This document shows positions 27,001-35,823 of a stretch of DNA of 55,686 bases, piece after piece. The position numbers were made by a program, and so were the translations under genes. The stretch lies in the NCBI GenBank assembly GCA_012728895.1, contig JAAYEG010000041.1, positions 1-55,686 of the forward strand, given 5' to 3'. The first letter of the stretch is position 1; each line of letters starts with the position of its first letter. The DNA is from Methanospirillum sp. Its GTDB lineage: Archaea > Halobacteriota > Methanomicrobia > Methanomicrobiales > Methanospirillaceae. The notes beneath the pieces are model-generated. The model saw only the letters and a list, made by a program, of their open reading frames with translations, was not told the DNA's origin and searched no databases.

Positions 27001-28341
27001 CTAGCGGGCTTTCTTATCGGGAACCGGCGAGGTCCCCAGCCTCGACGCGAGTACGCCGTAGTTCGTCGACGCGTCCGCGCCGAAGCTCGGCGTCGCGCGG
27101 AGCGCGTCGAAGAGGGTCATGGCCTGCATGGCCTCGCTCCTGAACGTCGCCGTATCACCGTTCAGGCCGGCCGCGTACGCGAGCGACGTGTGCCGCCATC
27201 CCCGGGCATAGGCCGCGAACTCGCCCATGTACGTTGCCTTGGCGTCCAGGATCGGGACGATCGCCGCGGTGTACGCCGTCCCGTCGCCGAACTCCGTCCC
27301 GGCGTAGACCACCGTCTGGAGCGTCGACGTCGCCCGGCCGAAGAGCGATCTCGACGAGTCGAACGTTCCGGCCGCCGCCTCGAACGTGGCCGCGGCAGAC
27401 GCGTAGTCCCCCGCGTTCATCTGCGACTGGCCCGCGCCGAAGGCGTCCGCGCCGTCGTACATGTCGATCGCGGCATCGGCGAGGTCGATGTAGACCGTCG
27501 AGACCGACCTGGCAAGAGCGAGGTTCGCGGCGTTGCCCGGGTCGTTCACGGCGTTCGCCGTCTCGAGACACGTCGTGTAGGCCCCCCGCGCCTGCCGCAG
27601 GAACAGCCGGATCACCGCCGGATCGCTCGCCCCCCACGCCTGTCCCCACGCCCGGGCCGCCGCGACGTACCGGGTACGCACCTCCGCGTAGGTCGTGCCA
27701 CCCGGAGCCAGCGTCGGCGAGGGAGTCGGCCCCTGCAGCGGCTCGATCGCGACGGTCCAGGCATCGTAGAGGACCGGGCCCTCGACATTGATCAGGTACA
27801 GGCCCCGGGCGGGAATGGAGACCTCCTTCGCTGCCTCCGGCGCGTCCCGCTTCACGAAGACCGAGGCGAGCGTTCTGCCCCCGGCATCGAACAGTTCGGC
27901 CGATGCCGCACCGCCCTCGCTCTTCAGAGAGAACAGGACCGTGCCGGCATCGAGCGGGAAGAGCCCGGTCGACTTGACCCCCACGTCGGTCCACCCGGTC
28001 CCGGGCTCCTCGTCCACGGGCGGGTCGGTCAGGGTGACGGTCCACTCCCTGTCCCCGTTGATCGAGAGACTGTAGTCGCCCGCGTCCCCGATCACGCAGG
28101 CCATCGACGACTCGCCGTTCCCGGCTTCCAGGAGGAGGCCTGTCCCGACGGTCTCCCCCGCGCCGTCGAGGAGCTGGACGTACACGCCGCCCGGGGAAGA
28201 GATCGAGAGATAGGCGAGCCCCGGAAAGAGAGAGAAGGGCGGGGTCTCCGCCTCGCCCGTGTCCGACCAGGAAAGGTCAAGGGCGCTCGTGGCGCCGGCG
28301 AGCAGGACGGCCAGCAGGAGTGCGAGGAAGATGCGATGCAT
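27001..28341 (-). CDS. Secreted GTEFGDGTAYT-family protein (paralog A), N-terminal beta domains
   Basis: 446 residues, not a known family to me. A signal peptide (MHRIFLALLLAVLLAGATSA) is followed by a beta-rich region with two PPC-like stretches (about 25-205) and then the ~210-residue helical module shared with four genes at 39.8-46.4 kb (about 214-436). The module has AWGQAWGAS near its start, ANAVNDPGNAANLA, DLADAAIDMYDGADAF, the hallmark YAGTEFGDGTAYTAAIVPILDAK and a final FGADASTNYGVLASRLG. It is probably exported and acts on the cell surface; the partner is unknown. The ATG at 28341 was chosen because a clear signal peptide follows. It is divergent from rfbC. Confidence 0.8.
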   Translation of the reverse strand: MHRIFLALLLAVLLAGATSALDLSWSDTGEAETPPFSLFPGLAYLSISSPGGVYVQLLDGAGETVGTGLLLEAGNGESSMACVIGDAGDYSLSINGDREWTVTLTDPPVDEEPGTGWTDVGVKSTGLFPLDAGTVLFSLKSEGGAASAELFDAGGRTLASVFVKRDAPEAAKEVSIPARGLYLINVEGPVLYDAWTVAIEPLQGPTPSPTLAPGGTTYAEVRTRYVAAARAWGQAWGASDPAVIRLFLRQARGAYTTCLETANAVNDPGNAANLALARSVSTVYIDLADAAIDMYDGADAFGAGQSQMNAGDYASAAATFEAAAGTFDSSRSLFGRATSTLQTVVYAGTEFGDGTAYTAAIVPILDAKATYMGEFAAYARGWRHTSLAYAAGLNGDTATFRSEAMQAMTLFDALRATPSFGADASTNYGVLASRLGTSPVPDKKAR

Positions 28342-28462
28342 GATGCCGTTGTCCGTGACGGGGGTATTAAAACGATTGACATTCACCGGCAGCCCTCCCC
28401 GACGGGCGAGCCTTATCTTCGTATGCCGCCAAACTGAGTGGACAGGAGAGGTGGTAAACGAT

Positions 28463-28936
28463 ATGACAACGATCGACGGAACGGTCATCACCCCGTTGCG
28501 GGTGATCCCCGACGAGCGCGGCTGGCTGATGGAGATCCTGCGCTGCGACGCCCCGCACTTCCAGGCCTTCGGGCAGGTCTACATGACCACCGCGTACCCC
28601 CAGGTGGTCAAGGCCTGGCACTACCACAAGAAGCAGACCGACAACTTCACCTGCGTCCACGGGATGATGAAGGTCGCCCTGTACGACGCCCGCGAGGAGT
28701 CGCCGACGAGGGGGAACCTGGTCGAGGCCTTCATCGGCGACAGGAACCCGGCGCTGGTCACGGTCCCGCCCGGGGTCTACCACGGGTTCAAGGCGATCGG
28801 GTCCGAGATCGCGATCTTCGTCTCGGTCCCGACCCTCCCGTACGACTACCGCGACCCCGACGAGTTCCGCCTCCCGCCGGACACCCCCGAGATCCCGTAC
28901 GACTGGGGGCTGCTGCCCGGTCTGAAGCACGGGTGA
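28463..28936 (+). CDS. rfbC: dTDP-4-dehydrorhamnose 3,5-epimerase-like cupin protein
   Basis: 157-residue cupin in the RmlC family. It catalyses, or in shorter archaeal forms is assigned to, epimerisation of dTDP-4-keto-6-deoxyglucose on the way to dTDP-rhamnose. AWHYHKKQTDNFTCVHGMMKV holds the active-site histidine region, and VPPGVYHGFKAIG is the second conserved block. The ATG at 28463 follows GGAGAGG; residues upstream in frame are non-coding. rfbB begins 4 nt later, so rfbC-B-D form an operon. Confidence 0.88.
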   Translation: MTTIDGTVITPLRVIPDERGWLMEILRCDAPHFQAFGQVYMTTAYPQVVKAWHYHKKQTDNFTCVHGMMKVALYDAREESPTRGNLVEAFIGDRNPALVTVPPGVYHGFKAIGSEIAIFVSVPTLPYDYRDPDEFRLPPDTPEIPYDWGLLPGLKHG

Positions 28937-28940
28937 GGGC

Positions 28941-29903
28941 ATGCGGCTCCTCGTGACCGGCGGGTGCGGGTTCATCGGCACGAACTTCGTGCGCGACCAG
29001 CTGGCGCGGCACCCCGACCGGACGGTCGTCAACCTGGACGCGCTCACCTACGCCGGGAACCCGGCGAACCTGGCGGACCTCGCGCCCGACCCCCGCTACC
29101 TCTTCGTCCACGGCGATATCCGGGACGCCGCCCTCGTCGAGACCCTGGTGGAGGGGGCGGACGCGGTCGTCCACTTCGCGGCCGAGAGCCACGTGGACCG
29201 CTCGATCGCGGACCCCGGCGCGTTCGTCTCGACAAACGTGCAGGGGACCTTCACCCTCCTCGAGGCGGCCCGGCGGGCCGGCGTCGAACGGTTCGTCCAC
29301 GTCTCGACCGACGAGGTCTACGGCTCGATCCGGGAGGGGGCGTTCCGGGAGGCCGACCCCCTCCGGCCCTCCTCGCCGTACTCGGCCTCGAAGGCCGGCT
29401 CGGACCTGCTCGCGCTCGCGTATCACGCGACCCACGGCCTCCCGGTGGCCGTCACCCGCTGCTCGAACAACTACGGGCCGTACCAGTTCCCCGAGAAGCT
29501 GATCCCGCTCTTCGTCACGAACCTGCTCGAGGGAGAGAAGGTCCCGGTCTACGGGAGCGGGAAGAACGTCCGCGAGTGGATCTACGTCCTGGACCACTGC
29601 CGCGCCGTCGACCTCGTGCTCGAGAAGGGCGCCCCCGGCGAGGTCTACAACATCGGCTCCGGGGTCGAGAAGACGAACCTGGAGATCACGGACGCCCTCC
29701 TCCGGCTCCTCGGGAGGGACGGGTCGTGGGTCGAGCACGTCGAGGACCGGAAGGGGCACGACTTCCGGTACGCCATCGACTGCTCGAAGCTCCGCTCGCT
29801 CGGGTGGGCGCCCTCGTTCACCTTCGAGGAGGCCCTCGCCGCGACCGTCGACTGGTACAGGACCCACGAGGCATGGTGGCGCCCGTTGAAGGCCCCGTCC
29901 TGA
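28941..29903 (+). CDS. rfbB: dTDP-glucose 4,6-dehydratase
   Basis: 320-residue short-chain dehydrogenase. The NAD motif is GGCGFIGTNF. HFAAESHVDRSI and the catalytic triad region STDEVYGS...YSASKAGSD (Thr, Asp-Glu pair, Tyr and Lys) are all present. NNYGPYQFPEKLIPL and GKNVREWIYVLDH are typical dehydratase blocks. It converts dTDP-glucose to the 4-keto-6-deoxy sugar. The coding end overlaps rfbD. Confidence 0.95.
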   Translation: MRLLVTGGCGFIGTNFVRDQLARHPDRTVVNLDALTYAGNPANLADLAPDPRYLFVHGDIRDAALVETLVEGADAVVHFAAESHVDRSIADPGAFVSTNVQGTFTLLEAARRAGVERFVHVSTDEVYGSIREGAFREADPLRPSSPYSASKAGSDLLALAYHATHGLPVAVTRCSNNYGPYQFPEKLIPLFVTNLLEGEKVPVYGSGKNVREWIYVLDHCRAVDLVLEKGAPGEVYNIGSGVEKTNLEITDALLRLLGRDGSWVEHVEDRKGHDFRYAIDCSKLRSLGWAPSFTFEEALAATVDWYRTHEAWWRPLKAPS

Positions 29904-30688
29904 TCCTGGGTGCCGCGGGCCGGCTCGGGCGGGCGCTCGCCCGCGTCTACCCGCGCGCGGTCCTCACCGGCCACGACCTCGAGATCACCGACGGGGCGGC
30001 CGTCAGGGAGTTCGTCGCGGTTCTCCGCCCCTCGCTCGTCTACAACTGCGCCGCCCTCACCGACGTCGACGCCTGCGAGGAAGATCCCGCGCGGGCCATG
30101 GCCGTGAACGGCGAGGGGGCGGGGCACGTCGCGCGGGCCTGCGCGCGGGTCGGCGCCGTCCTCGTCCACCTCTCGACCGACTACGTCTTCGGGGGCGCGA
30201 AGGACGGCTACCTCGAGTCGGACGGGCCCGACCCGGTCAACGCCTACGGCCGCTCCAAGGCGCTCGGCGAGGCCCGCGTCCGCGAGGCGGGCGGCGACTG
30301 GCGGATCGTCCGGACGAGCCGGCTCTTCGGGCCGGGCGAGAACGACTTCGCCTCTCAGATGCGGACCCGGTCGCTCGTCAAGCCGGTGGTGCCGGTGATC
30401 GACGATGAGTGGAGCCGGTTCACCTACCTGCCCGAGCTGGCCGGCCGGCTCCCGGGGGTCGCCGCCGCGCCGCCCGGGGTCTACCACCTGGCGAACGAGG
30501 GCGCGGTCTCGTGGTACGGCTTCGCGCGCGAGCTGATCCCGAACGCGGCGCCGGTGACGGTGGGCCAGTGCCGGCGGCGGGCGCCGCGCCCCCGGTGCGC
30601 GTCCCTGCGCAACACGAAACTCCCGCCGATGCGCCACTGGCGGGAGGCGCTCTCGGACTATGTTCGCCTGGTGGCGGGAGAGGCATAG
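29873..30688 (+). CDS. rfbD: dTDP-4-dehydrorhamnose reductase
   Basis: 271-residue reductase for the last step to dTDP-L-rhamnose. The cofactor motif is LGAAGRLGRAL. YNCAALTDVDACEEDP, HLSTDYVFGG and the YxxxK pair in NAYGRSKALGE are intact. The ATG at 29873 (MVAPVEGPVLILG) overlaps rfbB by 31 nt; a slightly later GTG is possible. The residues after YHLANEG are more arginine-rich than usual, but the frame stays open to a natural end. Confidence 0.9.
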   Translation: MVAPVEGPVLILGAAGRLGRALARVYPRAVLTGHDLEITDGAAVREFVAVLRPSLVYNCAALTDVDACEEDPARAMAVNGEGAGHVARACARVGAVLVHLSTDYVFGGAKDGYLESDGPDPVNAYGRSKALGEARVREAGGDWRIVRTSRLFGPGENDFASQMRTRSLVKPVVPVIDDEWSRFTYLPELAGRLPGVAAAPPGVYHLANEGAVSWYGFARELIPNAAPVTVGQCRRRAPRPRCASLRNTKLPPMRHWREALSDYVRLVAGEA

Positions 30689-30839
30689 GCTACACGTCGC
30701 CGTCCACGGCCCCTGTGTGGCCGGACGGGGGTCCCTCCCGGGCCGTGCCGGGAAACCCGGTGCGCGCCAGATGGTTCGAGACGGCCGCACGGCGCGCGGG
30801 AAGGCAGGGGATCGTCCTGTTCGGAGCCGTTCCCCGCCG

Positions 30840-31640
30840 ACCTCAACGGTGGCTCCGTCCCTGGCGGGGAGCGGGCGGAGCCAGCCGAGGGGAACCGGGC
30901 GCGTGACCGCCGTTCCGTTCACGAGGAGATCGATCCTGGCGAGCCCGTGATCGGACGGGCCCGACTCCGATGCCGCGTACTCGAACAGGTACTCGGAGCC
31001 CGGACCCGCCCTGCGACAGGCAACAGAGACGTCCGCCGGGAGGTTGAGATCGTCCCGGGTTCTCGCATTGCCCCACCCGTCCTCGGGCGGATAGCTCCCG
31101 GCCCCGCAGCCCGGGCAGGTCTCCTGCAGCCATCCCTTCTGCCGGTGGAACGCGTCGAACCCCTTCAGGTCGATGAACGCCGGCCGGTTTATCCCGAGCC
31201 CGTCCCGGAACGCCGACTCGAGAAGGGGGATCGAGTCGAGCCGGTAGCCGGCGAAGAGTGTCTCGACGGTATCGACCGCGACCGGGTCTCTCGAGCAAAA
31301 AACCGCGTTCGCCAGGATGAAGTCCGTCTTCGCGTCCGGGTCGTCGACCTTGTTCGCCGGGCCGCTCCGGTTCGGCGTGAGCGCGTCCATGACCACGAGG
31401 TCGAACCCGCGCGCACGGTTCATCGCGCTGAGGTAGTCGGGGAAGAGGCGGACATCGCCCGTGCCGAACCCATACCCCGCGTGTTCCTGCTCCTCGGGGA
31501 GCCCGAGCATGGACCCCCAGTGGAGTTTCGGCCCCCCCCGTCATGCCGCAGAAGCCGTGGCTCTTGAGGATCGGTATCCCGAGGAACACGTCGCAGTCCT
31601 CGCCGTCGCCGTCCGCCTGCTCTCTCGTCCGCAGATCGGA
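30840..31640 (-). pseudogene. Decayed DUF362-domain gene with frameshift at a C8 tract
   Basis: Two adjoining frames together read like one DUF362 protein. One gives DCDVFLGIPILKSHGFCGMTGG. After the run of eight C at 31532-31539 the other frame continues GPKLHWGSMLGLPEEQEHAG, then DLVVMDALTPNRSGP, FCSRDPVAVDTVE and FHRQKGWLQETCPGC. The N-terminal third is missing or unrecognisable, and the 3' frame runs on into antisense of rfbD with no natural stop. It is either a true pseudogene or a sequencing error in the homopolymer plus degeneration. It interrupts the dTDP-rhamnose gene set. Confidence 0.65.
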
Positions 31641-32068
31641 CGGTGCACGGCCGGATCGCGCCGTGCGGAACGAAGGCGGAGACATCGCCAGGGGCCGGGG
31701 GGAGGGTGCCGGCCTCGCGTGGAATTGGCGCGCGACCGGCGGGCATCGGCCCGGGACGGGGGGGGAGGCGTGGCCATGAGCCGTCATCATCGCGATGAGC
31801 GCGAGTCGGATCGGTGAGACTGGGGCCGCGAGCCCGGAGGGCGGCCGTCGCGTTCCGCTCTTCCCGGCCGGGCGAGTGAGCATCGTAGCACCGGGCGAGG
31901 TTTCGTCCGTGGAGAGGCGGGGGGCCGCTGCGGCGCCTCGCCGCAGGGGACAGGGGCCGGACGCGGACGGGGGCCGGGCCGGGTCCCGTGCATACCCCTT
32001 CCGCCCGGCGCCGAGCTCCCCTCCCGCCCGGGCCCGGAGCAACGCGCATCCCCGGGGTTCCTATCAGA

Positions 32069-32077
32069 CTTTATACG
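32069..32077 (+). promoter_or_regulatory. TATA box of rfbA
   Basis: TTTATACGT-type element (CTTTATACG) about 28 nt before the ATG at 32102. The predicted start is near 32100, so the rfbA transcript would be leaderless or nearly so. The rest of 31641-32068 is GC-rich with no recognisable gene. Confidence 0.55.
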
Positions 32078-32101
32078 TGCCGAACACGATACGGTGATCA
32101 G

Positions 32102-32827
32102 ATGAAGGGTGTCATCCTTGCCGGCGGGACGGGCTCGCGGCTGCTCCCGCTGACCAAGGTCACGAACAAGCATCTTCTCCCGGTCTACGACAAGCCGATG
32201 ATCTTCTACCCGCTCGAGAAGCTGATCGAGGCGGGGATCGGCGAGATCATGGTCGTCTCGGGCAGGGGTCACGCGGGCCACTTCCTGGAGCTGCTCGGGT
32301 CGGGCTCGACCTGGGGCGTCCGGCTCACCTACGAGATCCAGGACGGCGCCGGCGGGATCGCCCAGGCGCTCGGGCTCGCCCGCCGCTGGGCCGGCGACGA
32401 CCCGGTGGCCGTGATCCTCGGCGACAACATCTTCGAGGACTCGTTCAGGGACGACATCGAGGAGTTCCGGTCGGGCGGGAAGATCTTTCTCAAGGCGGTC
32501 CCGGACGCGAACCGGTTCGGCGTGGCGGAGGTCGCGGGCGACCGGGTGGTCGGGGTCGAGGAGAAGCCGGCGCACCCGAAGTCGAACCTGGCGGTGACCG
32601 GCTGCTACCTCTACGACGCCCGGGTCTTCGAGATCATCAGGACCCTGGTGCCCTCGGACCGGGGCGAGCTCGAGATCACCGACGTCAACAACGCCTACAT
32701 CGGGATGGGCGAGATGCAGTTCTCGGTCCTGAAGGGTTTCTGGTCCGATGCCGGGACGTTCGACTCGCTCCTCCGGGCCGGGACCATGGTCCAGCGGCAC
32801 CGGAAGGCCGCGCCGGGGGGGGCCTAG
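32102..32827 (+). CDS. rfbA: Glucose-1-phosphate thymidylyltransferase
   Basis: 241-residue nucleotidyltransferase making dTDP-glucose, the entry step of the rhamnose pathway. The N-terminal GGTGSRLLPLTKVTNKHLLPVYDKPMI is the nucleotide-binding signature with its catalytic Arg and Lys. LGDNIFED and VEEKPAHPKSNLAVTGCYLYD are further conserved blocks. It is slightly shorter than bacterial RmlA (about 290), like other archaeal forms. The oxidoreductase gene starts 1 nt after its stop. Confidence 0.93.
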   Translation: MKGVILAGGTGSRLLPLTKVTNKHLLPVYDKPMIFYPLEKLIEAGIGEIMVVSGRGHAGHFLELLGSGSTWGVRLTYEIQDGAGGIAQALGLARRWAGDDPVAVILGDNIFEDSFRDDIEEFRSGGKIFLKAVPDANRFGVAEVAGDRVVGVEEKPAHPKSNLAVTGCYLYDARVFEIIRTLVPSDRGELEITDVNNAYIGMGEMQFSVLKGFWSDAGTFDSLLRAGTMVQRHRKAAPGGA

Positions 32828-32828
32828 G

Positions 32829-33956
32829 GTGGCCCGGATCGGGATCGTGGGCACGGGCTACATCGCGAAGGGGGTGCTGATGGCCCTCTCGCGGACCGAC
32901 GACCTCGAGGTCGTCCGGGTCCTGACCCACTCCGACCCCTCGCGCCGGAACGACTACCCGAGGCCGGCGCTGCTCACGAACTCCGTCGAGGACCTGGTCG
33001 CGGAGAGCGACCTGGTCGTGGTCGCCTCGGGCGACCCGGTGGGGGCGACGGCGCCGGTCGAGGCGGCGCTCGCGGCCTCGCTCCCGGTGGTGACGATGGA
33101 CGCCGAACTCCAGGTCACGGTCGGCTCGCACTTCGCCCGGCGGGGCTGGTTCTCGGAGGCCGAGGGCGACCAGCCGGGCTGCCTCGCGGCCCTCCGCGAG
33201 GAGGCGCTCGCGATGGGCTTCTCCCCGCTCGTCTACGGCAACCTGAAGGGCTTTCTGAACCACCACCCGACGCTCAAGGAGATGCGGTACTGGTCCAGGG
33301 TCCAGGGGATCAGCCTCGACAAGACGGTCGCGTTCACCGACGGGACCAAGGTCCAGATCGAGCAGGCGCTCGTGGCGAACGGCCTGGGGGCGGGGATCGC
33401 GCAGGACGGCCTGCTCGGGATCACGGCGGAGGACGTACCGTCGGGCGGCGTGGCGCTCGCACGGACGGCCGAGGACCTGGGCGAGCCGCTCTCGGACTAC
33501 CTCCTCGGGGTGCCCGGCGCGCCGGCCGGCGTCTTCGTGACGGCCCGGCACGAGGAGGAGGAACGGCCCTACCTCCAGTACTACAAGATGGGCGACGGGC
33601 CGTACTACACCCTGCTCCGGAACTACCACCTCTGCCACCTCGAGGTGGCGAAGACCGTCCGGCGGGCGCTCGGGGGAGGGCCGGTCCTGCTCAACAACGG
33701 GACCTCGCCGGCCGTCCAGGTGGTGGGCGTGGCCAAGAAGCTCCTCAAGCAGGGCAAGGTGCTCCGGCACCCGATCGGGTCGTTCGAGGTCCGCGGGGTC
33801 GCCGTGCGGTCGCGGGACCACCCCGACCTGGTCCCGATCGGGCTGCTCGACGGCGCCCGGCTGACCCGGCACGTCGAGGAGGGGCAGACGATCACGCAGA
33901 ACGACGTGGACCTCCCCGAGAGCCGGGCGCTCGAGCTCTGGGGCGGGCTCCGCTGA
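32829..33956 (+). CDS. NAD(P)-dependent oxidoreductase with C-terminal SAF domain
   Basis: 375-residue protein with an N-terminal Rossmann motif (IGIVGTGYIAKG) and a C-terminal SAF-type domain (about 300-370, PIGLLDGARLTRHVEEGQTITQNDVDLP). This pairing occurs in homoserine-dehydrogenase-like proteins found in surface-sugar gene clusters. The start is GTG 32829, since nothing upstream looks coding and rfbA ends just before. Its substrate is unknown; co-transcription with rfbA suggests a sugar-nucleotide intermediate (inference). Confidence 0.8.
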   Translation: MARIGIVGTGYIAKGVLMALSRTDDLEVVRVLTHSDPSRRNDYPRPALLTNSVEDLVAESDLVVVASGDPVGATAPVEAALAASLPVVTMDAELQVTVGSHFARRGWFSEAEGDQPGCLAALREEALAMGFSPLVYGNLKGFLNHHPTLKEMRYWSRVQGISLDKTVAFTDGTKVQIEQALVANGLGAGIAQDGLLGITAEDVPSGGVALARTAEDLGEPLSDYLLGVPGAPAGVFVTARHEEEERPYLQYYKMGDGPYYTLLRNYHLCHLEVAKTVRRALGGGPVLLNNGTSPAVQVVGVAKKLLKQGKVLRHPIGSFEVRGVAVRSRDHPDLVPIGLLDGARLTRHVEEGQTITQNDVDLPESRALELWGGLR

Positions 33957-33961
33957 ACCCG

Positions 33962-33985
33962 TTTTTTCCCGCGGTGCACCGCGGG
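33962..33985 (+). terminator. T6 tract followed by an 18-bp perfect palindrome
   Basis: Six T residues (33962-33967) lie 5 nt after the stop codon and are followed directly by CCCGCGGTGCACCGCGGG, a perfect palindrome (33968-33985). The T-tract fits archaeal termination. The hairpin comes after the Us rather than before them, so it may protect the 3' end or act on the opposite strand. Confidence 0.45.
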
Positions 33986-34031
33986 AGGCGCCGCCGATGC
34001 GGGAGTCCGCGCCCCGGGACCCTCGGAAAGA

Positions 34032-34700
34032 TCAGGGGTGGTTGAATAGCCGGTTCAGGTCCGCGAAGTCGATCCGGCCGTCGTCGTTGCAGTCGAAGCC
34101 CTCGAGCGGCTCGTTCCCGGCGGTCCAGGTCCTCTGGTCGAAGTAGAGGACGACGTCGGCGAAGTCCCCGCGTCCGTTCCCGTTGACGTCGTCGTGAATC
34201 CCGTCGCCGTCCGTGTCCGTCGGCGGGAGCGTTGCCCCGGGAGATACCTGGACTGCCGATCCGCTGCCGGGCTTCACGACCCGGATCGCCGAGCTCTCAT
34301 GGTACCCGGCGACGTCGCCGTTGCTCACCGTGATCGTGTACCCGGCCGCGACGTCCCCGCCGTCCGCGGACTCGAGCACGTCCCCGGCGCCGTCGGAGCT
34401 GTCGCCCCCCAGGCACCGCTGCCAGGAGAGAGCGCCCGCGGCGTCCAGCTCCAGGACCCAGACGTCCCATCCGCCCAGGTTCCCGGAGACGTCGCCGTCG
34501 CTCGACTCGGCCTCGCCGGCGATGATAGCGCCCCCGTCGGCGGTCTGCTCGACCGCGTAGCCGTCCTCCCGCTCCCCGCCGCCCGGGCAGCGCTGCCAGG
34601 CGAGCGCCGGCGCGTCGGCCGCCGAGGCGGCCGAAGCGAGGCAGAGAGCGGGGAGCGGGCAGGACAGGGTGAGAATGGGGAGGGGTATGGCCTTTTTCAT
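34032..34700 (-). CDS. Secreted dockerin-domain protein
   Basis: 222 residues. A signal peptide (about 1-27, ending SAASAAD) is followed by two repeats of a beta-propeller-like motif (LAWQRCPGGGEREDGYAVEQTADGG and LSWQRCLGGDSSDGAGDVLESADGG). The C-terminus is a dockerin-like pair of EF-hand loops (DVNGNGRGDFADV and DCNDDGRIDFADL). Full proteins with this WQRCLGG repeat usually carry more copies, so this one is short. It is probably an exported surface protein. The same C-terminal pattern occurs at 14679 and 49382. Confidence 0.78.
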   Translation of the reverse strand: MKKAIPLPILTLSCPLPALCLASAASAADAPALAWQRCPGGGEREDGYAVEQTADGGAIIAGEAESSDGDVSGNLGGWDVWVLELDAAGALSWQRCLGGDSSDGAGDVLESADGGDVAAGYTITVSNGDVAGYHESSAIRVVKPGSGSAVQVSPGATLPPTDTDGDGIHDDVNGNGRGDFADVVLYFDQRTWTAGNEPLEGFDCNDDGRIDFADLNRLFNHP

Positions 34701-34769
34701 GCCGGATACACCCGACCTGGCTCGCTGCAGAGTGAGAATACAACCCTGCCGAGATGAATTTCCGGCCGC

Positions 34770-35705
34770 CTAACGCCGGTGGCGGAGGAGCATGCTGACG
34801 GACTTGAGCACCAGCGCGGCCCCCACGAGCAGCAGGCCGGCCACGGTGACCAGGCCGCCGACCACCGCGACCAGGACCGGCACCTGGTGCGAGGCCGAGA
34901 AGGTGCTGATGGCGTAGGCGTCGACCGCCGCGCCGGCCAGGAGCAGGGCCAGGCCCGGGATCCCGAAGAAGATGAGGGGGCTCCGGGCCCCGATCAGGGC
35001 CGCGACGTTTGCCAGGACCCCCATGCCGTGGGTGACCGGGTTCTTCTTGTGCTTGTGCGGGACCTCGTACCGGACCGAGATCGGGACCTCCGCGATCGCG
35101 AGCCCGCGGGCCGAGAGGTAGGTGATCATGTCGGACTCGACGTTGTAGCCCTCGGAGACGAAGCGCTCGGTGGCCAGCAGGGCCCTGCGCGAGAGCGCCC
35201 GGAACCCCGACTGCGAGTCGGTCGACTTGAAGTCGGCCGTCGCGTTCGTGAAGAGGTTCAGCACCTTCTGGCCGAACCGCCGGTAGAGCGGGATCTCGGC
35301 GACCGTGCCGAGGAAGCGCGACCCGATCACCAGGTCGGCCCCCGCCTCCAGGACGGGGGCCGCGACCCCGGGGATCTCGTCCGGGTTGTGCTGGCCGTCG
35401 CCGTCGAACAGGACCAGCGCGGCGTAGCCGTGCTCCCGGGCGTAGCCCATCGCGTCGAGCACCCCGGCGGCCTTGCCCTGCTGCCGCTCGTGGACGAGCA
35501 CCGTGGCCCCCGAGAGCCGGGCGATCTCGCCCGTGTCGTCGCCCGAGCCGTCGTCGATCACCAGGACCTCGTCCGCGTGCTCCCGGGCCTTCAGGACGAG
35601 CGACCCGATCGTGAGCCCCTCGTTGAAGCAGGGAACGGCGGCGAGGACCCGCCCCGGCGGGGCGGGTGACGGCTCGGTCGCGGGCGGGAGAGCAACGGCA
35701 GGCAT
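34770..35705 (-). CDS. Family 2 glycosyltransferase, dolichyl-phosphate sugar synthase type
   Basis: About 311 residues from ATG 35705. The GT-A domain has VPCFNEG, VIDDGSGDD, the DXD-like LFDGDGQHNPDE and QSGFRALSRRAL, followed by a cytoplasmic stretch and three hydrophobic segments at the C-terminus (LIFFGIPGLALLLAG, PVLVAVVGGLVTVAGLLL and a shorter one). It probably loads a sugar onto a lipid carrier for surface glycan or S-layer glycosylation. A GTG start at 35798 would add 31 residues that look non-coding and lie at the presumed promoter. Confidence 0.83.
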   Translation of the reverse strand: MPAVALPPATEPSPAPPGRVLAAVPCFNEGLTIGSLVLKAREHADEVLVIDDGSGDDTGEIARLSGATVLVHERQQGKAAGVLDAMGYAREHGYAALVLFDGDGQHNPDEIPGVAAPVLEAGADLVIGSRFLGTVAEIPLYRRFGQKVLNLFTNATADFKSTDSQSGFRALSRRALLATERFVSEGYNVESDMITYLSARGLAIAEVPISVRYEVPHKHKKNPVTHGMGVLANVAALIGARSPLIFFGIPGLALLLAGAAVDAYAISTFSASHQVPVLVAVVGGLVTVAGLLLVGAALVLKSVSMLLRHRR

Positions 35706-35823
35706 GGCGGTCAGGGTGAGGCCGGAGGGCCCCGGCGAGGCCGCTCGGGCCCGGCCCGGAGGCCGGGGACGGGCGTTCGGCCTGTACAGCTCTCGCACCG
35801 CCGGTTTATGATGGTTATGCTGA

